From Pantoea sp. GD03673 (GTDB lineage: Bacteria > Pseudomonadota > Gammaproteobacteria > Enterobacterales > Enterobacteriaceae), in the NCBI RefSeq assembly GCF_029844725.1, contig NZ_JAOCKJ010000006.1:310001-374000 (forward strand): a DNA stretch of 64,000 nt, read 5' to 3'. The notes beneath the pieces were generated by a model, which searched no databases, was not told where the DNA came from, and saw nothing but the letters and a program-made list of their open reading frames with translations. Every line of letters starts with the position of its first letter. Position 1 is the first letter of the stretch. Both the position numbers and the translations under genes were made by a program. Shown piece after piece: positions 8,192-19,967 of the stretch.

Positions 8192-9613
8192 TTATGCCAC
8201 GTCGCTGGTGACAGTGCGGTAGTTAACCGGTGACGTCTGATTACGCCCATTGCGTTTAGACAGATAGAGATTTTTATCCGCCGCGGAGATCAGCCGGTTG
8301 ATCACGCGGTGCCACTCCGTTTCTTCATCGGCACTGCCATGGGCCAGCCCCAGGCTGACGGTGACCGTGGCCGTGCTGCCCTGCAGCCAGAACTTCTCTT
8401 TCGCCATTTTCTGCCGGATGCTTTCGGCCAGGAAATAGAGCTTTTCCGGATTCTGATCGAACAGCACCACCACAAACTCTTCGCCACCGAAACGGCAGAT
8501 GCGCCCCGCTTTACCCACCACCCGTTGCATCCGGCGGGCGATCTCTTCCAGCACGCTGTCGCCCGCATCATGACCAAAATTGTCATTAATGGCTTTGAAG
8601 TAATCGACGTCCAGCAGGATTACACCCACTTTGCGATCCGGGAAAATCGGCTCCACACGCAGGCTTTCATACAAGCCGGAGCGCGACAGCTGCCGGGTCA
8701 GGAAATCGTAATTCGCCCGTAGCGCCAGACGCTGATTAAGCTGGCGGATTGCATCCATGCTTGCGGCGACAATCAGCGGACTGATGGCGATGGTCGCCAC
8801 ACCCAGTCGCGCCGACGTCAGATGGCTGATCGGCAACAGGTTGTCATCGCCCTGAATATTCATCACGCCATGAGAGACCAGAACGATTTCGGTAATGCCG
8901 GTCAGCAGTATTACCAGGCTGGTCAGCGGCATCGGCAGCACGATGGCGCACCAGACCAGCGCCGGAACCGGAAGCGTCAGGCTGCCCGCGCCCCCCATCA
9001 TCGCGCCCGTCATCAGCGAAACGATCACGGCGATGACCGGTGCCACCTTGCGGATCTGCAAAAACTGGCGGGGCGACAGCGATGACCAGTCGCGCGTCAG
9101 CAAAAAGGGCAGCAGCATCAGCCCGGTTGAGAACTGCTCGCTGAACCAGTCCCCCCAGGCCGCCGCCAGGCCAGCATCAAAATCAGCCTGCTGTGCCAGC
9201 GCTCCCCAGCTGGCACAGACCAGCGCGGCCAGCAGACAGGCAGGAAAAATGCGCAGAACACTGGTAATACGCTCACTGCCAGAGTCGTGCTGAATATGCT
9301 TTACCAGCAGCGTCGCTGCCACCAGCACAAACAGAAGATTCGCCAGGTTGAGGGTAAACGCAGAGAGCGCCCAGCCTGAAAAAACGGTGTCGTTAAACAC
9401 CATCGCGGCAAAGATGGCGAGGTAATAGCGGGTCTGATGCAAAAAAGGATTGCGGACGATGATGCCAGTAACGATTGCGTTAACCGGCCAGAACAGAGAC
9501 AGCTCCTGCGGAAAGCGCAGGTGCCCGCCGATAAAACAAAATAGCAACGTGATGAAAAACAGCAAAAATGCGTTCTTGTTAGGGTTGTGCTCGTCAAACA
9601 GCTGTATGCGCAT
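8192..9613 (-). CDS. Membrane-bound diguanylate cyclase (GGDEF protein)
   Basis: Predicted to make cyclic di-GMP from two GTP at the inner membrane. Roughly residues 15-300 hold about eight hydrophobic segments resembling a MASE1-type sensory domain. The C-terminal GGDEF domain has the active-site variant GGEEF (RFGGEEFVVV) and the metal-binding LDVDYFKAINDNFGHDAGD, so it should be active. The RxxD product-inhibition site normally a few residues before GGEEF is absent (GKAG there). No EAL domain. It is not the E. coli ddlA neighbour dgcC, whose N-terminus differs. The signal sensed is unknown. Confidence 0.9.
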   Translation of the reverse strand: MRIQLFDEHNPNKNAFLLFFITLLFCFIGGHLRFPQELSLFWPVNAIVTGIIVRNPFLHQTRYYLAIFAAMVFNDTVFSGWALSAFTLNLANLLFVLVAATLLVKHIQHDSGSERITSVLRIFPACLLAALVCASWGALAQQADFDAGLAAAWGDWFSEQFSTGLMLLPFLLTRDWSSLSPRQFLQIRKVAPVIAVIVSLMTGAMMGGAGSLTLPVPALVWCAIVLPMPLTSLVILLTGITEIVLVSHGVMNIQGDDNLLPISHLTSARLGVATIAISPLIVAASMDAIRQLNQRLALRANYDFLTRQLSRSGLYESLRVEPIFPDRKVGVILLDVDYFKAINDNFGHDAGDSVLEEIARRMQRVVGKAGRICRFGGEEFVVVLFDQNPEKLYFLAESIRQKMAKEKFWLQGSTATVTVSLGLAHGSADEETEWHRVINRLISAADKNLYLSKRNGRNQTSPVNYRTVTSDVA

Positions 9614-9816
9614 ACATCCGGACCTTGTCGCAGAGAGGCTGGCTGTCCACGCCAGCCTGAACAGGCGCGTGGTGTCAGAATGATTAAATCCTGAATACCC
9701 TCAAAGTCATCCGGCGATAAAACCTCATTTCATGGGCTGATTCAGGAAAGTTATCCTGCAGAGGCTAAAGCCATCAGATGACAGCAGAAATCGGGAACTT
9801 ATTATGCCTCGCAAAT

Positions 9817-9850
9817 AAAAAAATCGGATATCCGAGATATCCGATTTTTG
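9817..9850 (-). terminator. Bidirectional terminator after the carbonic anhydrase/SulP operon
   Basis: AAAAATCGGATATC and GATATCCGATTTTT form a perfect stem around a three-base loop, flanked by A and T runs. It lies about 33 bases after the SulP stop on the minus strand. Confidence 0.85.
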
Positions 9851-9882
9851 CCTCTGAAACCATTTTGTCGTTGCGTTAAACG

Positions 9883-11358
9883 CTACTTTACCGCAACCGG
9901 CCACTGACTCAGGCGAATGCCACGTTTGTCGGCGTTATCACCAAAATCTTTCAATACCGCTTTCACGTCGGGATCGATATATTCCGCATTATCGTTATCA
10001 ACGATGACCACGCTGTTCTCCGGGATCTCATCCAGCAATCCCTGCAACTTTGGATTATGCATAAAGGTCAGGTTCTGCTGAAAACGCAGCACGTAGTGGT
10101 CATCATAACGGGTGAGCTGCAGCGCATTGCGATGGCTCTTATAGATGCTGTAAAGGATCTGCGTGGCGATGCCGATGCCAATACCAACCAGCATACCCAG
10201 CGTGATAATACCGACGATGGTGGCCAGAAACGGCACGTACTGCTGCGCCCCCATGCGGAACTGCTCGATAAACAGTTTGGGTGTCGCCAGCTTATAACCG
10301 GTGTAGAGCAGCACGGCAGCAAGGCTGGCCAGCGGGATAGCATTCAGCATCTCACTGAACCACATACCGCAAATCAGCAGCAGCACACCATGAATAAAGA
10401 TCGACAGCCTGGTCTGCGCACCTGCACTGACATTCACCGAACTGCGCACAATCACCGCCGTTATCGGCATCGCGCCAAGAAAACCGGCCGCGAGGTTACC
10501 GATACCCTGCGCGAACATCTCTTTATTGGGTGACGGCGCGGGCGTCTGAGGGCGCAGTTTTTTCAGCGCCTCCTGACTCAGCAGGGTCTCCAGACTGGCG
10601 ACCAGTGCCAGGGTCACCGCAACTACCCAGACCTGTGGATTCTGCCAGGCCATCCAGTCGGGCGTTTCCAGTTCAGCCACCAGCGCGGAAACGCTGTCAA
10701 ACGCGGGCAGTGAAATGCGCGCCAGCCCCTGGGTCATCTCAGGGAACAGTCGTCCTCCCACGACTGTCGCCAGGCAACCGATCAGCACGGCAATCAGCGG
10801 TCCAGGGATCCAGGCAAGCGCTTTTATCCGTTTCACCGGCGCGGTGGTCCAGAGACATAAAATGGCCAGGCCAACACCGGCCACCACGATGGCGGGCAGC
10901 GAGAAGGTCATCTGGCCTGTCACCAGCGACACCAGCTCCGCATCGCCAGCGGCACCCAGCGCCACCGGAATCTGCTGCATGATCAGCAGCAGGCCAATCG
11001 CCGCCAGCATCCCTTTAATGACGCTGCCCGGCACCAGTGAAATAAACCGCCCGGCGCGCAGCAGGCCAAACACACATTGCAGTGCCCCGGCGATAATCAG
11101 CGCAGTGAGAAAGGCAGAGAAGCTGCCCAGTGTTGCCATTGAGGCAACGACAATAGTTACCAGGCCCGCCGCCGGGCCGCTGACGGCAAACCGGGATGGG
11201 CTCAGCGACGTGACCACCAGACCGCCAATCACACCGGTCAGCAGACCGGCAAACGGCGGTAATCCGCTGGCCTGTGCAATGCCCAGGCAGAGCGGTAAGG
11301 CGACCAGGAAAACCACCAGACCCGCAGGAATATCGCGACGCAGGGTATCGAGGTTCAT
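9883..11358 (-). CDS. SulP-family anion transporter, probably bicarbonate
   Basis: A 491-aa integral membrane protein with about 10-12 hydrophobic segments and SulP features near the N-terminus (GLVVFLVALPLCLGIAQASG and SPSRFAVSGPAAG). The last 85 residues are a short STAS-like cytoplasmic tail. SulP proteins carry sulfate, bicarbonate or C4-dicarboxylates. Its start overlaps the stop of a beta-carbonic anhydrase gene (ATGA), which points to bicarbonate transport linked to CO2 hydration. That substrate is inferred from context. Confidence 0.85.
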   Translation of the reverse strand: MNLDTLRRDIPAGLVVFLVALPLCLGIAQASGLPPFAGLLTGVIGGLVVTSLSPSRFAVSGPAAGLVTIVVASMATLGSFSAFLTALIIAGALQCVFGLLRAGRFISLVPGSVIKGMLAAIGLLLIMQQIPVALGAAGDAELVSLVTGQMTFSLPAIVVAGVGLAILCLWTTAPVKRIKALAWIPGPLIAVLIGCLATVVGGRLFPEMTQGLARISLPAFDSVSALVAELETPDWMAWQNPQVWVVAVTLALVASLETLLSQEALKKLRPQTPAPSPNKEMFAQGIGNLAAGFLGAMPITAVIVRSSVNVSAGAQTRLSIFIHGVLLLICGMWFSEMLNAIPLASLAAVLLYTGYKLATPKLFIEQFRMGAQQYVPFLATIVGIITLGMLVGIGIGIATQILYSIYKSHRNALQLTRYDDHYVLRFQQNLTFMHNPKLQGLLDEIPENSVVIVDNDNAEYIDPDVKAVLKDFGDNADKRGIRLSQWPVAVK

Positions 11359-11990
11359 AGTGAAGACTCCTCTGCAGATTGATGAATCAGCTCTTTGAGA
11401 TGGCCGGAGCGCAGGTCATAAACACAACCAAACACGTCCAGTTCCTGGCCCGATTGCCAGATTTGCCTGACCGGTTCCGTTTTTACCAGCCGGGCGAATT
11501 GTGCCTTAACGTTGGCCTCAACCAGCCGATCACGCTGTTCACCCGGCGGCGCGTCTGAGGGGGAATGTTCTGTCAGACCTGACTGAATATCATCACGCAG
11601 CGTCTGGATGCGTCTCGCCAGCGCGCTCTCCTGACCATCCAGCACGCTGCCGGGAAAATTTTGCGCGGCCTCTACCCCGCCGCAGCCATAGTGACCGCTT
11701 AATACAATGCGTTTAACGCCGAGAAAGAAGAGTGCGTATTGCAGCACGCTCAGTAAATTATCGTCGTCCTCAATCACCATGTTAGCGATATTGCGATGCA
11801 CAAAGAGTTCACCGGGATGGGAGCCGGTTAATACCTCTGCCGGAACGCGACTATCAGAACAGCCAATCCAGAGTGAGTGTGGCTTTTGCTGATGAAGGAC
11901 GTTTTTAAAATAATCCGGATTACGCTGGCGGCGCTGTAATGCCCAACTGCGATTTTTCGCTAATAAGGGTTTAAGTGTCGTCACAATCAT
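11355..11990 (-). CDS. Beta-class carbonic anhydrase
   Basis: Zinc enzyme interconverting CO2 and bicarbonate. Zinc ligands are visible in CSDSRV (Cys, Asp/Arg dyad) and HYGCGG (His, Cys). I start at 11990 (MIVTTLKPLLAKNRSW) because an AGAGAG-type ribosome binding site precedes it and the family N-terminus begins there; a longer frame to 12047 adds 19 unconserved residues. It is translationally coupled by a four-base overlap to the SulP gene downstream. Confidence 0.93.
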   Translation of the reverse strand: MIVTTLKPLLAKNRSWALQRRQRNPDYFKNVLHQQKPHSLWIGCSDSRVPAEVLTGSHPGELFVHRNIANMVIEDDDNLLSVLQYALFFLGVKRIVLSGHYGCGGVEAAQNFPGSVLDGQESALARRIQTLRDDIQSGLTEHSPSDAPPGEQRDRLVEANVKAQFARLVKTEPVRQIWQSGQELDVFGCVYDLRSGHLKELIHQSAEESSL

Positions 11991-12534
11991 CTTCTCTCTA
12001 CTACCGGGATGTCGCATCCTGGCTGACCACAAAGTGTATCGGCTCATAAATAAAGCGTGAGCCGCCAGGTTAATAAGAACTGAGTCACAGAAAAAGGTTA
12101 TAGACGCTAACCAATTTCATTGCACGCGCAATATTTCACAGCGATTTAACAACACGCCTTTTGTCAGCTGACGGTCAGTAAAGGTCAGGCTTAAGTAAAT
12201 TTAATTCAGCGGCAGAAATGAAGGGAAATAAACTGAAACACCAGTTTATTCAAGAATATCAATAAATTAAGTTTCAACGGAAAATTAACTAAAGTTAATG
12301 CTGACAAATAAATACAAGTAATAAAAGAAGGGATATTCGCTGCCATACCAACCGGCGTGCTTTTTTGCCAGGAATCCTCTTAATTAAAAAATTAACCATT
12401 AGCACAATCAACCGGCTTAATAGCTGACAGCCAGTTAAATATGCCTGTAATGAGATAAGAATGAAGCAAGAGATGATTAATTTAATTTGCAGCAGAATAG
12501 TGACGGCGGTAAGTAAATCAGGGCCATTCTTGAG
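11991..12534. other. Long AT-rich intergenic region
   Basis: No convincing gene on either strand. It is much richer in A and T than the surrounding genes and should hold the leftward promoter of the carbonic anhydrase/SulP operon at its left end. I see many A/T tracts but no confident operator. Confidence 0.6.
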
Positions 12535-12562
12535 AAGAGCCTGACCGGGCAGGCTCTTTTTC
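12535..12562 (-). terminator. Terminator-like hairpin after the lipoprotein phosphatase
   Basis: AAGAGCCTG and CAGGCTCTT pair around a short loop. On the plus strand the stem runs into TTTTTC. It lies eight bases after the minus-strand stop at 12571, so it may act in both directions, though the T run is better on the plus side. Confidence 0.6.
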
Positions 12563-12570
12563 TTGACGAA

Positions 12571-13383
12571 TTATTTACCGTTCCAGCTTTGCAGGCGTGA
12601 ATCCCGCACCGACAGCTGTTGTTCCGGCGTCAGTTTGTTGTAGTTATCCGCCATTCCGCTCTCCCAGTCGCCGTAGAGTGGGTTCGGCAGCACGATGAAC
12701 TGCGTACCAAACTGCTGGTGGTTAAGATTCACAAAATCGCGACGCGTCTGATTACCCTGATGCCAGGTCGCCCCCCCGAAATCGTTGAGGTTATCGCCTA
12801 CGTAGAGCACCACGTTATAGCCCGCGTTTTTGATGGCATCGAAACGCGCCTGCTTATTGGAGCTGTCGGTGTTCAGACGTACCGTTTTATCGCTGACGTT
12901 GGGGAAGCCGAGCTGCTGCATGTTAGCAACCGTGGCGGCATAATCTTTCTGATCGCGGTTCGACACATAGAACAGCGTGCCGCCATTTTCTGTGACATGA
13001 CGTGCGAACGCTACCGCACCCGGCACCGCTTTCGCCTGACGCGCCTGCGTCCAGGCTGACCAGGTTTTGCTACTGAACGGCTGACCGTTTTTTGCCTGCC
13101 ACGCGCTGTAAGCACTGTTATCCAGCATGGTTTCATCCAGATCGACAATCACCGCTTTGGGTTTGCCGGTCAGCGACGGAGCCTGATCAAACGCCATGCG
13201 CGCCGTATTAAACGCCTGCCAGGTCAGTGCCTGATATTCGCCAGACTGCTGGAACCAGTTCAGCGCCAGCACCGATTGCTGGCCGAGTTGCTGTTGCGCG
13301 GTCTGATGTGACGATGAGGCGCAGCCCGTCAGCAGCAGTGCGATCAGTCCGGATGCAGCAAGTTTTGCGGAGGTTTTCATCAT
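12571..13383 (-). CDS. Class C (e(P4)-type) lipoprotein acid phosphatase / 5'-nucleotidase
   Basis: A 270-aa HAD-superfamily IIIB phosphatase anchored to the outer membrane as a lipoprotein. It has a signal peptide with lipobox LLTGC near residue 20 and the bipartite signature DLDETMLDN plus GDNLNDFGG, carrying the catalytic aspartates. Family members dephosphorylate nucleotides in the periplasm to allow nucleoside or nicotinamide uptake. Length is normal and no truncation is seen. It is a single gene with its own terminator-like hairpin. Confidence 0.93.
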   Translation of the reverse strand: MMKTSAKLAASGLIALLLTGCASSSHQTAQQQLGQQSVLALNWFQQSGEYQALTWQAFNTARMAFDQAPSLTGKPKAVIVDLDETMLDNSAYSAWQAKNGQPFSSKTWSAWTQARQAKAVPGAVAFARHVTENGGTLFYVSNRDQKDYAATVANMQQLGFPNVSDKTVRLNTDSSNKQARFDAIKNAGYNVVLYVGDNLNDFGGATWHQGNQTRRDFVNLNHQQFGTQFIVLPNPLYGDWESGMADNYNKLTPEQQLSVRDSRLQSWNGK

Positions 13384-13486
13384 TTCATCCTTAAGGTGAT
13401 AAAGATCTGAGGAGAAGCTTCAAAAATGTAGCAGTTAACGTAAGCTGTGGGCAGCCTGACACACGCTGTTATAACAGGAGATTCTT

Positions 13487-14194
13487 ATGGCCGTGATCCC
13501 GCGCTCGCCATTGCTCGACGCACTGGAGTGGCTCGAATATGCGTTCCAGCCCGCCGGTGAACAGCCACCTGCCGATGCCGCCTGGGGCCATCAGCGCCAC
13601 AGCGCGACCGTGGTCACCGACGCTGAAAACATCCCGCCTAAAAGCTGCGAATCTGATGGCGTCATCGGTAGCGGAACGCGCCCGGTGGCAGTGTACACCG
13701 CCGACTGCCTGCCGGTGCTATTCGCCGACCGCAGACAGCGGATCGTGGCCGCGGTTCATGCCGGACTTAAAGGTACGCTGGCGGGCGTGCTGACCCGCGC
13801 CGTGGAAAAACTGGGCGAACAGGGCTGCGCGCCGCAGGACCTGGTGGTGGCTATTGGCCCGGCGATGGGGCCCTGCTGCTATGAACTGGCCGAACCGCAG
13901 CTGGCAGAGATTGCACAGAACCCGGCGTTCGCCAGCGGGCTGCGCTGGCACCAGGTCCAGCCGGTCAATCCCCAGGCGCAGCGCCCTCAGGCCTCCGCCC
14001 ACCAGCACGGCGTCTGGTTTGATCTGCCTGCGCTTGCGACGCAGCTGCTGGTGAACGCGGGAGTGCCCGCTTCGCAGATCGACAACGTCAATGTCTGCAC
14101 CTACTGCATGGCCGGGAGGGGTTCAAGCTACCGCTTTAATACCCATCATGGCAGCGGCTATCAGTCACGTTTTTCGTGGATTCGGCGGCGTTAA
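13487..14194 (+). CDS. PgeF/YfiH-like (DUF152) protein, paralogue type
   Basis: A 235-aa protein of the multicopper-polyphenol-oxidase/PgeF family, whose E. coli member YfiH corrects cell-wall UDP-MurNAc-L-Ser errors. The family metal-site elements TADCLPVLF, the His of AVHAGLKG, GPCCYEL and CTYC are present. Here HAGL replaces the usual HAGW, and the C-terminal segment differs from YfiH, so this is probably a paralogue rather than yfiH itself. ATAACAGGAGATTCTT just upstream supplies a good ribosome binding site. Confidence 0.8.
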   Translation: MAVIPRSPLLDALEWLEYAFQPAGEQPPADAAWGHQRHSATVVTDAENIPPKSCESDGVIGSGTRPVAVYTADCLPVLFADRRQRIVAAVHAGLKGTLAGVLTRAVEKLGEQGCAPQDLVVAIGPAMGPCCYELAEPQLAEIAQNPAFASGLRWHQVQPVNPQAQRPQASAHQHGVWFDLPALATQLLVNAGVPASQIDNVNVCTYCMAGRGSSYRFNTHHGSGYQSRFSWIRRR

Positions 14195-14402
14195 CGGTTT
14201 CGGGCCGGTTAAACGGCCTGAACATTATAAGCAACGCCTGTAGTAAAACCGCGCAGGCCACGGATGGCGGTGCGGCGTCAGACACAGGATCCCTCTGTCA
14301 GCCCCTGCCCTTGTTTATGATTTCACTCACACCCTGACATTCTTTCACTTTTTTTTAACGCAGAAGTGGCTAGAGTAAACTCATCCGACCACTTGTCTGT
14401 GA

Positions 14403-16430
<2,028 letters not shown>

Positions 16431-17549
16431 CTAGCGCATTTTCACCGCACGCAGCACCACAAACTTCTGGTTAGAGGCGATCAGCGTGCAATTGCCGAAC
16501 AGCTTCTTCAGCTTGTGGTGATAATCGAGGTGGCGATTGCCGACAATACGCAACTCGCCGCCATACTGAAGGCAGCGTTTGGCATCGCGGAACATCTGCC
16601 ATGCCAGATGATCGGTGACTGCGTGCTGCTGGTGGAACGGCGGGTTGCACAGCACCGCGTGCAGCCGATCCGACGGATAGCCGCTCAGCACGTTGTTCAC
16701 CCGGAACTGACAGCGCGACAGATCCTCAGGACGGTTCACTTCCACGTTAAGCTGACTGGAGGCGACCGCCATGTAAGACTCATCCACGAAGTGCACCTCA
16801 GCCTGCGGGTTCTGCTCCAGCGCCATCAGTCCTACCACGCCGTTGCCACAGCCCAGATCGACAATTTCACCCTCAATGTTTTCCGGCAGATGCTGCACAA
16901 ACAGCCGGGCGCCGATATCCAGTGACGCACGCGAGAAGACATTGGCGTAGTTGTGAATCTGATAAGGGGTGCCATCCAGCGGCCAGACCAGCGCTGGCGT
17001 GGCCTCACGCAGTGCAGGCTGGCTGAACTGGCTGAAGATCAGACGCGCTTTTTTCCACGCCAGTGAGGTTTTGGTTTCACCGATGATCTGTTCGAACAGT
17101 TGCAGGGTGGAGTTATGGATCTCTTTGGCGCGAGCCGCCGCCAGAATCACCGTATCCGGTGTGACGACTTCGCGAATGGCGCGCAGCTGATGCTCCAGCA
17201 GCGCCAGGGTTTTAGGCACCTTAATCAGCACCGCTGCCGGGGCTGCAGGCAGTTCAGCCAGGCTATCAACAAAGTGTACGTTGCTGTCATCCAGTCCATT
17301 AAAGGAAAGGTTCTGACGGGCGGCCTGCTGGCTGAGCCAGGAGTCGCTGACGTGCCAGACGGTGCGCGAATTCAGGGCGCAGGTTAATGCTCCGAAACTG
17401 TCGTTGAAGACCAGCACCGGTCCCTCTGGCAGCGCCTGTTGTAACAGATATTCATCAGCCGCATCCCAGGCTTGTAATGGACTTTCGTCACGCATCTGCG
17501 GGAAGCGATGCAGGATCAGTGTGCGATCGTTCAGTTCAAGTTGGCTCAT
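16431..17549 (-). CDS. rlmG: 23S rRNA (guanine1835-N2)-methyltransferase
   Basis: Methylates G1835 of 23S rRNA using SAM. At 372 aa it has the duplicated methyltransferase design of RlmC/RlmG. The C-terminal domain has the SAM motif [12 protein letters not shown] and the catalytic NPPF ([10 protein letters not shown]). The start at 17549 ([17 protein letters not shown]) follows CGGAG at good spacing and matches the family N-terminus; the frame runs further upstream without conserved sequence. Divergent from ygjP by 83 bases, as in E. coli. Confidence 0.96.
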   Translation of the reverse strand: MSQLELNDRTLILHRFPQMRDESPLQAWDAADEYLLQQALPEGPVLVFNDSFGALTCALNSRTVWHVSDSWLSQQAARQNLSFNGLDDSNVHFVDSLAELPAAPAAVLIKVPKTLALLEHQLRAIREVVTPDTVILAAARAKEIHNSTLQLFEQIIGETKTSLAWKKARLIFSQFSQPALREATPALVWPLDGTPYQIHNYANVFSRASLDIGARLFVQHLPENIEGEIVDLGCGNGVVGLMALEQNPQAEVHFVDESYMAVASSQLNVEVNRPEDLSRCQFRVNNVLSGYPSDRLHAVLCNPPFHQQHAVTDHLAWQMFRDAKRCLQYGGELRIVGNRHLDYHHKLKKLFGNCTLIASNQKFVVLRAVKMR

Positions 17550-17632
17550 GAATTCTCCGGCGTGGTACACTTTGGTTGATTTTCGCCCCAAAAACGGGGG
17601 CGCAGTATACTGTCTTTCGCCTGGAATCCCTA

Positions 17633-18136
17633 ATGTCCTCACTGATCTACCTTCAGGGTTATCCTGCCCCTCTTCTTGAGCAGGTTCAGACGCTGATTAC
17701 CCACCAGCGCTTAGGTGCGTTTCTGCAGGAACGCTACCCGGACACCCACGACGTGATGAGTGATAAAGCGCTGTATGACTACACGCAGGCGCTGAAAAAT
17801 CGCTACATGCGCAATGCGCCGCCCATCAGCAAAGTGATGTGGGATAACAAGATCAAAGTGATGAAACATGCACTCGGGCTGCACACTGCCATCTCGCGGA
17901 TTCAGGGCGGCAAACTCAAGGCGAAAGCGGAAATCCGCATCTCGACCTTTTTCCGCCTTGCGCCGGAGCCGTTTCTGCGGATGATCGTGGTGCATGAGCT
18001 GGCGCACCTGAAAGAGAAAGATCACGATAAAGCGTTCTACCAGCTCTGCTGCCATATGGAGCCGGATTACCATCAGCTCGAATTTGATGCGCGCCTGTGG
18101 ATGACTGACCAGGCGATGCGCGGCAACGCGGCTTAA
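17633..18136 (+). CDS. ygjP: YgjP-like metal-dependent hydrolase (M48/DUF45 type)
   Basis: A 167-aa predicted zinc metallohydrolase. [16 protein letters not shown] carries the HExxH-like zinc site (HELAH) plus a third His. The start [11 protein letters not shown] matches the enterobacterial YgjP pattern. Substrate unknown. Its end overlaps the convergent ClC gene by four bases. Confidence 0.9.
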   Translation: MSSLIYLQGYPAPLLEQVQTLITHQRLGAFLQERYPDTHDVMSDKALYDYTQALKNRYMRNAPPISKVMWDNKIKVMKHALGLHTAISRIQGGKLKAKAEIRISTFFRLAPEPFLRMIVVHELAHLKEKDHDKAFYQLCCHMEPDYHQLEFDARLWMTDQAMRGNAA

Positions 18137-19821
18137 AGAAACTCCTGCGCTTTCTGAATCAGGCTGGTTTTGGTCAGCGCGCCCAGAAAGCGTCGCTCCT
18201 GGGGATTATTCAGTACCGGCAGTCGCTCCAGCGTGACGGCCGCAAAGGCTTCCCAGCCCTCACGCATACTCTGATTCTGATAGACCACCGGGAAATCCTG
18301 ATCCATCACGCACTGCACCGGTGAATCCAGGGTAATCTCCTGCGCCAGCACCCGGCGCGAAATCTCATGAATCGACACCACCCCGAGGAAAGCGCCTGCG
18401 GCGTTGATGACATAGACGTAGCGTTCACGCTTCAGTGAACTGACCGCCAGCGCCTGCCCCACGGACTCTTCCGGCTGCAACGCCGCACCAGCAATAATCA
18501 GCTCGGCAATGCGCATATTGTCGAAATCATATTTCGCTTCTGAACGGCTGAAGTGATGGCTCACTACCGGATAGGTACTGGCAGATTGCAGACGATAAAC
18601 CACCATCGACGCAAGGACGGTGGCGATCATCAGGGGGAACAGCAGGCTGCTGTTGAGCGTCATCTCCAGCACCATCAGCATCGCCATTAACGGGGCCTGA
18701 CTGACCGCCGCCAGCACCGCCGCCATCCCGATTGCGGCATAGAGCAGCACATTACCCAGCGGCAGATGCAGCATTGCCCCCACCGTCGCAATGATGACGC
18801 CCAGCAGTGCGCCAATCAGCAGCGAAGGGGTAAAGAGCCCGCCGACCGCGTTCGACCCGACTGACAGGCTGGTGGCGAGGGTTTTCAGCAACAGCAGCAA
18901 CAGCAGCCCAGGCAACAGATAGTCGCCCGCCATCACTTTCACGATCACTTCGTAGCCGTTGCCCAGAATATCGGTGGAGATCAGCGCCAGTAACCCTACC
19001 GCAAAGCCGCCCGCCCCCAGGCGCATGGGCAGGGAGGCGACCCGGCTGAACAGCACTTTGCTGCGGGCGATGCATTTAATCAGCATCCAGCCCGCCAGAC
19101 CGGCGCACAACCCAATCACCACCGTCATCAGCAGGCTGCTGAGATCCATCGCGAAGTTCACGTCTGCCAGCGGATAGAGCGCACTGCGGAAGCCCAGCGT
19201 CCACATGGTCATCACGGCCGTCGCCGAGGCGATAATCAGGGGGATCAGCCGCTGCAACGCTGAAATACCAAAGGCGATCTCAGCCACAAAAATCGCCGAG
19301 GCCAGCGGCGCATGGTAGACCGACGAGAGACCCGCCGCGGCCGCCATCGCCACCACGTCACTGTTTTTCAGGTTAAGTGAGGCGGGTAACAGGCGGCCGA
19401 TCGCGCTGCCGCACAGGGCCGAGAGCTGCACCATCGGCCCCTCTTTACCGATCGACGCGCCGCTGCCGATGCTGGCAATCGACGACAAGGCGCGGAATAA
19501 CGAGGTTCGCGTCGGGACCGCATCGAGCCGGGCGTTGATCACTTCAAGATAATCGGTTTTCACCGTCTGCTGCTGCTCAATAGCGACCGCATAACGCAGA
19601 AAATAGCCCGCCAGCACCCCGCCTGCCCCCACCAGCAGCGGCCAGAAGATCCACGGCCAGAGATGCAGCGATTCGGTAATGTCGCCGCTGCGGGCAAACA
19701 GCAGATGGTTGATCAGTTCAATGATGCCGCGAAAAGCGAGTGTCACCAGCGACGCCGCACATCCGACGGGAAGGGCAATCAGCAGTGTGGTCCAGTTTAA
19801 TGCGTGCTTACTTGCTTTCAC
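18133..19821 (-). CDS. ClC-family chloride channel/antiporter with CBS domains
   Basis: A 562-aa inner-membrane chloride transporter. The selectivity filter elements GSGASIGKEGP (with the gating Glu) and a second Glu in FVAEIAFG favour a Cl-/H+ exchanger. Membrane segments span about residues 10-420, and a C-terminal pair of CBS domains (about 435-560) may bind nucleotides. It is closer in pattern to ClcB than to ClcA, but ClcB of E. coli lacks the CBS pair. It replaces ygjQ of E. coli between ygjP and ygjR. Confidence 0.9.
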   Translation of the reverse strand: MKASKHALNWTTLLIALPVGCAASLVTLAFRGIIELINHLLFARSGDITESLHLWPWIFWPLLVGAGGVLAGYFLRYAVAIEQQQTVKTDYLEVINARLDAVPTRTSLFRALSSIASIGSGASIGKEGPMVQLSALCGSAIGRLLPASLNLKNSDVVAMAAAAGLSSVYHAPLASAIFVAEIAFGISALQRLIPLIIASATAVMTMWTLGFRSALYPLADVNFAMDLSSLLMTVVIGLCAGLAGWMLIKCIARSKVLFSRVASLPMRLGAGGFAVGLLALISTDILGNGYEVIVKVMAGDYLLPGLLLLLLLKTLATSLSVGSNAVGGLFTPSLLIGALLGVIIATVGAMLHLPLGNVLLYAAIGMAAVLAAVSQAPLMAMLMVLEMTLNSSLLFPLMIATVLASMVVYRLQSASTYPVVSHHFSRSEAKYDFDNMRIAELIIAGAALQPEESVGQALAVSSLKRERYVYVINAAGAFLGVVSIHEISRRVLAQEITLDSPVQCVMDQDFPVVYQNQSMREGWEAFAAVTLERLPVLNNPQERRFLGALTKTSLIQKAQEFL

Positions 19822-19967
19822 CTGTGCTCCCTGGTTGGTGCCTGTTTATCATCGCTTCCGCATAGTATTGGAATGCGGATCGCAGGATCAATCCCTGCCT
19901 GCCCGGCGTGCTTGCACAGCGTCGGTGAGATGTTACTCTGCCGCTTTACCGCTACCGGAGAGATGAC

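Noticed and set aside
12160-12440. Imperfect repeat AGCTGACGGTCAG / AGCTGACAGCCAG in the AT-rich gap
   Set aside because: Short, with mismatches, 250 bases apart and not linked to any promoter.
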